NCBI GenBank assembly: GCA_013399015.1 | Contig: VWZX01009189.1 | Location: forward strand, 434,001-498,000 | From: Galbula dea | Taxonomy: Eukaryota; Chordata; Aves; Piciformes; Galbulidae | Length of the DNA stretch: 64,000 nt | Reading direction: 5' to 3' | In this document: one piece after another, positions 63,696 through 64,000 of the stretch | How positions within the stretch are numbered: position 1 is the stretch's first letter | Layout of the letters: the number at the start of each line of letters is the position of its first letter | Translations under genes and position numbers: made by a program | The notes under the pieces: generated by a model | What the model was told of the DNA's origin: nothing | The model's input: only the letters and a program-made list of their open reading frames with translations | The model's database searches: none

Positions 63696-64000
63696 AGACT
63701 GAAACCTGCAGGTGTTGGCAGCTAAAATAAGTCTCCAGTGAGCTACACAAGCTCATTTTTCAAAGATTTACAGCAACTAAATTTGGGCAAATTTTCAGAA
63801 GAGTGGCAAAAGCCAAATTCCCAAGGTCCGTAATGGGTGCTTGCCAGTATCTCATAGCTCAGTTCCATGTTCTATTCCATGGGACTTAATGTTGTTCTTT
63901 CCATCTTTTATTTTTATAACAAATTGTGCTATAAATGAATTGCTCAGCAACCCTTTCTTTTTTTTTTGCTGGGTCCTTTAGTTTTCTAAAAAAAAAATCC
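63696..64000. other. AT-rich DNA to window end, no gene seen
   Basis: Nothing beyond T and A homopolymers near 63,960-63,998. Confidence 0.5.

Overview
This is AT-rich, intron-poor-signal vertebrate DNA, most likely from a bird. The clearest lineage clue is a CR1 LINE 3' end at 37,138-37,610, with a recognisable ORF2 C-terminus and a terminal 8-bp repeat. A second, shorter CR1 tail lies at 63,590-63,695. CR1 is the dominant LINE of birds and other sauropsids. I see no bacterial gene organisation, no rRNA or tRNA gene, no CRISPR array and no long uninterrupted protein-coding gene. The long open frames inside the CpG-rich block are a by-product of high GC.

Layout. 1-44,500 is non-repetitive AT-rich DNA that looks like the introns of a gene read on the minus strand. 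Within it are a small isolated CpG-rich patch with a textbook CTCF-type motif (25,126-25,460), a segment with a 52-bp tandem duplication (27,160-28,030), short tandem repeats and the main CR1 copy. About 44,500-47,700 is a large CpG island broken by a 349-base assembly gap (47,189-47,537). At its left edge is a convincing minus-strand first coding exon: a signal-peptide-like start followed by a consensus splice donor. 47,700-64,000 is again AT-rich, with no convincing coding exon, one local 90-100 bp duplication and the second CR1 tail.

How the parts may work together. Base composition changes sides at the island. In the lines I counted by hand, the plus strand is rich in C and A to the left and in G and T to the right. 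That is the pattern expected if transcription runs leftward (minus strand) on the left and rightward (plus strand) on the right. My working model is a divergent CpG-island promoter at about 45-47.5 kb. It would drive a minus-strand gene for a secreted or membrane protein and an unidentified plus-strand transcript. I could not name the gene. The internal exons proposed here rest on splice-site and reading-frame logic only, and decoys are frequent, so their confidences are low.
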